NCBI RefSeq assembly: GCF_016808335.1
Contig: NC_053153.1
Span: 18,921,033-18,985,032, forward strand
Direction of reading: 5' to 3'
DNA length: 64,000 bases
From: Panicum virgatum
Taxonomy: Eukaryota; Streptophyta; Magnoliopsida; Poales; Poaceae
Part shown: positions 57,807 to 64,000 of the stretch, piece after piece
How positions within the stretch are numbered: the first letter of the stretch is position 1
Layout: every line of letters begins with the position of its first letter
Notes under the pieces: model-generated
What the model was told of the DNA's origin: nothing
Seen by the model: only the letters and a program-made list of their open reading frames with translations
Databases searched by the model: none
Made by a program: the position numbers and the translations under genes

Positions 57807-59956
57807 GCCATCCCTTGTCATTTCTGTTTCTGTTTCTGTGCAGGAGATTTCGGGGAGCGCTCGCGCAAGCACACGCGGCGAGTCAGCGCGCGGCGCGGCT
57901 CGCGACACGCTCGTGCGGCGAGGCCTGCGGCGGCGGCCAGCCACGGCGAGCGCACGCGGCGGCGCGGGCACGGCAGCCAGCGGCTCTGCAGGCGGCGCTC
58001 GTGGAGCACTCGCGCAGCGCACGCGGAGGCGTGCGAACGGGCCAGGCCAGGGCAGGCAGCCAACACGCGGCCCATATGCGCAGCCAGCCCAGCTAGCGGC
58101 CTGGGCGCGAGGCAGGCCAGCCAGGCCGGGCAACAGGCCACCGCGTGGGCAGCAAGCGTGCGCCAGGCGCTGCAGCCCAGGTGCGGAGCGAGCTGCCGTG
58201 CAGCCCAGGAGCACCAGCAGGCTTGCACCACCTGTGAGGAAGCTGGGCACGTGGCCCAACCAAGCTACTTCGGCCAGTAAGGAATTGCAGCGAGGTGAGG
58301 AGTTTTCTTCCACATTTATTTATTTCCTGCTGTCTTGCTTTAGCTAATTAATTGGTTTGTGCTATCACTAATGCCTAGAAGTGTTTTGCATGCTTAATTG
58401 ACTTGTGTTAATTAGCTCTAATTGCTAGTCTTTTGCAAGCTTAGCTAGAAGATCTTTTTTAGTGATTAATTCTAATCTTTTTTGTGAGACTCTTGAACGA
58501 CTTTTTGTCTAAGCTTTGCTTCACCTCATGCCCTTCATCACTGCCATCTGGCCGCATTGGATGCGCCTCCGATTTTGATCCCCAACCAGTAAACCTGCCT
58601 AAATGGTGGTTTTAAGGCACAAACAACCCAAACCGTTCATATCCACTTGGCCGCCACGCGGCCCCAATTGTGAGGCCTATGCCTTCAAATCTTTCGCACT
58701 GCTACGCACAGACAAATTAGCTTCCTCCTGGTCTTTGCCGATGCCATCTTCATCTCATCAATATACGCTTACTTTTCTGTGCATCACATGGATCACCCAT
58801 AACTTTGCTTAGACTCCTCGGTTCCTTAGTCTGAGCCTACTAGTGTCTATCCTTCACGGTTCTTGGTCCAATCAGCATAAACCTTTTTCTCCTGAGCTTC
58901 ACCACATGCCGTCGATCGTTATATCATATCCTACCCATGCACATCACAAGCTAAAAGATACATCAATCCAAACGTACTATCAATCACTCATCATCGAGGG
59001 TGATCACCCCTCTGGTCCTCAGTTGACCGCTTGCAGAGTCAAATCTCGATCACAATGAGTTGCTGCGCCACGCGCCCCAAAGTAAACGATCGCAGCGCAA
59101 GCAACTCATTTGCTGCCGATCCATACAAGTTCTCGGGTAGGAACTTGGCGTTAAGTAATGGCGCAAGCTGCAGGTTTTTCAAACCCGGAAACCACGTGGA
59201 TGCGGCACCGATCGAATCGAATCCATGTAGCTTCCTCCACGCTCACCAGCATATAAAAAAAGAAGGTGCGCCACGAACATGGGACACAGGACTACAGGCT
59301 ACTGCATGTAGTGTAGAAACTGGCAAGAGCGCCGCAGACTCGGAAGAATTAATATTGCAAGGGCAGTCGCTCTGAATAATAAATCGTCCATGATGGTAGA
59401 GTTGGTCTCATGATGCGTGCGGCTGGGTATAGTTAATTTTAGTCTGCAATCTCATGATGGTAGAATTGGTCAACCAATGACATGATCTTGCTGATTCTCT
59501 TGCTGATGTCATCCTCAAGTTTTTGTTTTCTTTTTCCTGGGAGCACGTGACTAGGTGACAATACCTATGTGCTTTCGGAAAGATTTTGAGGCCATAAGAG
59601 CAGTCTCAGTAGAGGTTCATGGAAAGTTTTAAAGTACTAAATTTTATACCACGTCATCAATTTTGTGGATATGGCGATGAGAGAGAAGGAGGTCAGTTTT
59701 ATGATAGAAGAGTTTCATCCCTGTAAAACTCAGTCGTTACAATTATCTAGTTCTCAGTTTGGTAGCTGTGTTATGAAAATGTGCACTAAGGTTAGTCTAA
59801 GTTTGCCTTGGTATAGCGATAGTGATACTTCAATCGTGGTTTAGCTTTCTGAACAATAGAGTCTGCTTGTATGTAGATTATTGGTCATGTCAGGATCAAG
59901 GAACAGTGCATATATACTTGAACAATGACCGTCTTCCACAAAACCAGAAATTAAAA
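57807..59956. other. Unassigned intergenic DNA, GC-rich at left
   Basis: 57840-58260 is GC-rich with open frames on both strands (Ala, Arg, Gly, Pro dominated). It starts after a GTGCAG that could be a splice acceptor, but no family is recognised. A frame at 59031-59375 has no known motif. A Tourist-like half end (TAAGAGCAGTCTC) lies at 59595. Confidence 0.4.
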
Positions 59957-60086
59957 CCACAGTAGGTTAGGTCTCTCTGATAGATGAGGCCACTGACGGA
60001 ATCTTAATTAGAGCGATAAAAAACCACAGTAGGTTAGGTCTCTCTGATAGATGAGGCCACTGATGGAATCTTAATTAGAGCGATAA
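59957..60086. repeat. 67-bp tandem duplication
   Basis: A unit beginning CCACAGTAGGTTAGGTCTCT occurs twice back to back (from 59957 and from 60024) with one substitution (GACGG versus GATGG) visible. Recent local duplication. Confidence 0.93.
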
Positions 60087-60200
60087 CGGTATTTTTATTT
60101 TGTACTTTATTTTTTGTGCTGAAATAGCTTTATTATTGTAGCCTTCTTTTTTTTTCCGAATAAACAAACATATGACTTCTTTCAAAAAAAATGAAAAAAA

Positions 60201-60220
60201 ACACACACACACACACACAC
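60201..60220. repeat. (AC)10 microsatellite
   Basis: Twenty bases of uninterrupted AC after two A-rich runs. Confidence 0.95.
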
Positions 60221-60732
60221 ATGAGAGCTGCACATCCTACATCACATACTTCGGTGACACATGTCATATGTATACTTGTATAGGCAAATCAACTGATGAG
60301 ACCTAACTAACACATCTGATGCCTTTGGTCAGTGTGGGAGCGAAGTACGTATCAGATACGTAGCTGTGTTTGACACACAATGGAGGCATCCAAGAGGTGA
60401 CTGCTCATTCAATTCCAAAGTCAGAAGAGAGCTTGCTAGGGACGACGTACTACGTCTCAAGAAGAGAAGCTGATCGAGGAAGAATTGATCGAGAGATATT
60501 AGCTACTCCTTTCGTCCTACAAAGACTGTTAATTCAGCTTTCAAATTTTATCGCATAAAAACTGTTCGTTTAGATTGTAGTAAATTCATCTAATTAAAGT
60601 AATATCAAATATTAAAAATAATTGCATAGAGAAGAGCATAATCAAATGCTTAAGTATGTGTTATTGAGGATCCAGGGAACCAAATAAACGGTGTGGTCTT
60701 CAATTACAATTGCTATAGTTAATTAGAGGTAA

Positions 60733-61508
60733 CTAGCCTATGAACCCGTGCTCCCGCATGGGCTAATTAAAATTATTATAAGAATGTGGTCAATAATTAT
60801 AATTATGTATCTGACGCTCTTTTTCATCAATTAAATATTCTAACACATACTCTAAAATACATATTTATCATTATTTATTTACAATAGATTTTATTTTGCA
60901 TCCCACCTCCACATGTATTCGATATATATATTTAGTTGAACTATTTGTTTGTGAATTGGTAGTCTTATCTCTTCCATCATACATAAATATATGGTGACAC
61001 ATCGTTGGTAGTATTTTTATATAAACAATAATATTAATAATGATAGAAATTGTAATTTAGATTTTTATATTGATACTTTAATATTTTATTATAATTATAT
61101 AATTTAAATTCAGATTTAGGAGTAATTTATCTTCTAATAATGATATAATTGGATAATTTATATGCAAATTTAGGGGGCTATTTGTATTATAATAGCATAG
61201 GTGGGTAATTTACACGAAGATTAGGGGGTTACTATAGATTTTTTTTTATAATGGTATAGGTGGGTAATTTAGATACATGTTTAGGGGGTTACTTTAGTCT
61301 ATCTTCATAATGGCAGAGATGTGTAATTTATAAGGAAAGATAACAGATCCGATGGCTATTATAATTAGAGTTGTTAGATTGACGGCTAGATGTTTCTGAT
61401 TTTTGTGAGAATTTATAGGATTTCTCTATTTTTTTAGTGTGTCCACCTAGAATCCTAGGTGACTTTATGTGGAGACTTCAAAAGAGCCTCCAATTAGTAA
61501 TAGTAAGA
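60733..61508 (-). mobile_element. Non-autonomous Helitron, near full length
   Basis: On the minus strand TCTTACTATTACTAATTGG after an A starts it, and TTCATAGGCTAG before a T ends it. The pre-terminal hairpin is CCCATGC-GGGA-GCACGGG with one mismatch. It is 776 bp, one base longer than the copy at 48318-49092, and similar along its whole length. Confidence 0.88.
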
Positions 61509-63028
61509 TAATATGATCATTTTTCATTACTAGTAATATATCTGAACCTTTCTAAAGAAACAGTCTTTGTGGGCTGAAGGGAATAGGTAGCATGCATAAA
61601 TAAAACTGAATGTCAGCCGGTCAGTATATTCATTCATATCTCTTCAGTCATTCGTAATGCAGGATCAACACTACATATTCAGCAGAACACTGAGCACTAA
61701 GCACCCATGAAATCAGTTCTGACTTCTGACCGGTGCAAACTGAAGCATTTTAGCTGGCGATTTTGTCGGCTCTGTTTGGCCACTTGCAGTCAAATCTCGA
61801 TCACAAGGTTGAATGGGTCAGCACCTCGGGATATTGCACCGTCTTTGTTCAAGCTGGCCTAGCAAAAAATTGTGTTATTAGAGATGACTTAGAAGATCAC
61901 TACTGGACAAGGGACTTGAGGAGGATGAGTACAGTGGAACAAATGGCTGAGTTAGTTGGACCTTGGACTATGGGATGCAGTTCAGTCTATCACCAGAAGA
62001 AGCCTGCGGAGAGTCTAGTCAAAGCCGATGAAGACTCGGTTAAAGGCGGTAACGGCTACAATACATATCGGTCAAGGACAGTGACATCAACAGAAATTTT
62101 TATCTAGTCATAATCTACAAATCCGATTCCTTTTAAAGTATCTTTGTAAATATGGTATTGTTTCTTTTTTTCCTCAAATTTTTATCTTGCCATAATCGAC
62201 TAGAAGTCTTTAGTTCAGGGTATAAATAGGAGCGGTCAAGAACTGTAATAGAAATAAGTCGTCAATACAACTTTTCTGGCTTTTTACAAACCCTAGGAGT
62301 AGGAGTAATGTAGCCTTCCGACGACTTATTTGGTGAACATGCTACATTGTCTCGGTCTCCAATTTCCTTGTAAATTTTCAATTTTCTCAGATGTTATAGG
62401 ACCGGCCATAGGTATAGTTTCGTCTAGTTTAACAACCAGTTATTGATTTTATTTAAATCTTTCAAGACCGCATCGCTCCGATCACTTGTTACTTTTAATA
62501 GATTTCACTAGTTCCTGAATTCTGTTAGGTTGTTTAAGGCTACATCTTTCTTGCTAGTTCATAGATATCACAATTTATGCCATGACAACCAAAGGTCTAT
62601 CATCTTGCATTTGGACAAAGCATTATAATACTCTAGGGCCGATACATTTTTAGGTTGCCGTTCTCTTGAAACTTATTAATCTTATTTTTAGATATAGTTA
62701 GATCTATTGGCTAATTATATTTAATGTATATTATCGCCCTGATGTTGTAAGTTGTCTCGGTTGAGTTCGATACTTCAATAGTGACACTAAATTGGTATTA
62801 TTAGCTAGATTGATTTTTTTATAGAAGAAAATATGTTTTTAGACGGTTCAAGCACTTTATCGGCTATTTTAGCCGATGAACTCTGCAATATACTTAAAAA
62901 AACATTCGTCCTATGCTTCAACTGGATATATAGCCGATGACCCTTTATGGTATAACCGATGGCATCATGTAACTCTTTGGAATTCCAGCCGATCGATATG
63001 TTTCTTGCTATTTATTAATTAAATTTAA
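61509..63028. other. Unassigned DNA with one orphan frame
   Basis: A 114-codon plus frame at 61763-62107 (contains DDLEDHYWTRDLRRM) shows no domain I recognise. About 120 bp downstream, GTATAAATAGGAGC (62220) is a good TATA-like box followed by TA-rich DNA, which could belong to an unrecognised LTR. The rest is AT-rich. Confidence 0.35.
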
Positions 63029-63060
63029 CTAGACAATTATGCTTGCGCGTTGCTACAGAC
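63029..63060 (-). mobile_element. Helitron 3' terminus
   Basis: On the minus strand GTAGCAACGCGCAAGCATAA leads into TTGTCTAG and a T, similar to the end at 56503. The 5' end is not identified. Confidence 0.35.
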
Positions 63061-63088
63061 AAAATTGGTATAAGTATCAGATACATAT

Positions 63089-63783
63089 AGTTTCTTTTTT
63101 TTGAGAAAGACAGCAAAAAGGTGTATTAAGGAAAACAATTGGTAGTACAAAAGAAGAACAACTTGACACAAGACGACATTAAGAAGAAAAAATTACACCG
63201 AAGAGTCCTCTGGTCATCTTCTTCATCTGATTGTTTGTCATCTACCGAAACTTGAAAATACACTGAAAAGGCAGCAAGAGAAAAGGACACCTACAAACGC
63301 CATCACTACACAAAGTTTTGAAGACCGCAAAAACACTCGCTGCTTACAACGAGATCTAGCAACCGCTAAAAGAACATTGGCTGGGGGAGCACCCTAAGCA
63401 ACACAGACTTACAATCTTTCACCACCAAAATAGAGGGTTTAAGAAATCGGATCTTATCGCAGAATAGATCAAAAAAAGAGGTCAAAGTTACCACAGCAAA
63501 AGACAGTCAACTGTATCTCCTAACCTTTAGATCTGGCAGAACTAACTCCCACTTAGCCTTCATCGGCGCTGGAACAGAAGTCGTCGAGGTTGGGAAAGGC
63601 CGGAGAGACCTTATTCCAAAGCGTTATCGTCGCCACCATCTCGTCGATGTCGTTGGACAACCAAATCTTGAAGAAAACTAACAAACTAGATCTATGCTCG
63701 TATATTAATTTGTCTGAATCTATGTGATCAAGTCGTGGACGGGGGTCTGGTCTGACTTGCATACGGGATAGACTAAGGCCCAT
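63089..63783 (-). mobile_element. Possible non-LTR retroelement 3' region
   Basis: A T run at 63091-63099 would be a poly-A tail on the minus strand. A 76-codon frame (63553-63783, ending NLDDFCSSADEG) lies at the far end of this stretch. The base composition and tail resemble antisense LINE 3' ends, but no reverse transcriptase motif and no target duplication was found. Confidence 0.3.
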
Positions 63784-64000
63784 CTATCAATGACACATAT
63801 ACCAAAAATTTAGGTGGAACCTCACGTGCTTTATAAATTGAATTTTATTCGTTTGTCAATTACAGGTCAAATTGATTGGCACGCTACGAGCCTCAAGATC
63901 AGGACCTGCACTGGAAATAAGTTGAGCACCCAGGCCTTAGCATGTCTCATTCCATGAAGATCATAGTTCGATTTTTACGGCAACAGATTGAATCATCGTT

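Noticed and set aside
59595..59815. Second Tourist-like MITE
   Set aside because: The left end TAAGAGCAGTCTC is present, but no matching right end or duplication was found.

Overview
This is a stretch of plant nuclear DNA, almost certainly from a grass and probably a panicoid one. The evidence is the transposon content (Stowaway and Tourist MITEs, CACTA elements with CACTACTAGAAA ends, Sirevirus-type Copia elements, Helitrons), the GC-rich first exon of the one host gene, and its many short GT-AG introns. I recognise only one complete host gene. Nearly everything else that can be named is transposable element sequence, much of it nested.

Layout. 1-861: right end of a probable Ty3/Gypsy LTR. 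4395-6934: a non-autonomous CACTA element with a second, unrelated CACTA (4750-5875) inside it; each has its own matching 3-bp target duplication. 7728-8795: solo LTR with target duplication TAAGA. 10001-10234: Stowaway MITE. 10503-34988: a Sirevirus-like Copia element on the minus strand (target duplication TAGGC). A second, younger Sirevirus-like element (20567-31794, target duplication AATAC) has split its gag gene. Both carry gag, pol and a third reading frame (ORF3) between pol and the 3' LTR. 35308-35486: LINE 3' fragment. 35587-36929: Mutator-like element with 244-bp inverted repeats and a GC-rich interior (Pack-MULE candidate). 37228-40645: degraded Helitrons and MITEs.

The host gene (43247-47440, plus strand, 11 exons, 405 codons) encodes a plant beta-1,3-galactosyltransferase of family GT31 with a DUF4094-type stem. 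Its frame is open throughout, so it looks functional.

47441-64000 is mostly non-coding. It holds two near-full-length members of one Helitron family (48318-49092, 60733-61508), a Copia pol fragment (49309-50508), a Tourist-like MITE, long poly-G runs, a CACTA element whose left end has been tandemly copied together with host flank (53965-54714), and a tRNA-derived SINE with a poly-T tail (57547-57790).

How the parts relate: the retroelements form a time series. The outer Sirevirus has more diverged LTRs and many stops, and the inner one has nearly identical LTRs and few lesions, which agrees with the nesting order. The points most worth a second look are the shared ORF3, whose in-frame stops are all TAG in both copies; the repeated CACCGGTTAAACCGACG-type motif in the LTRs and pol-ORF3 spacers; and the tandemly copied CACTA end. 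I found no convincing new multi-gene system. Mobile element genes are described with their breaks and are not restored.
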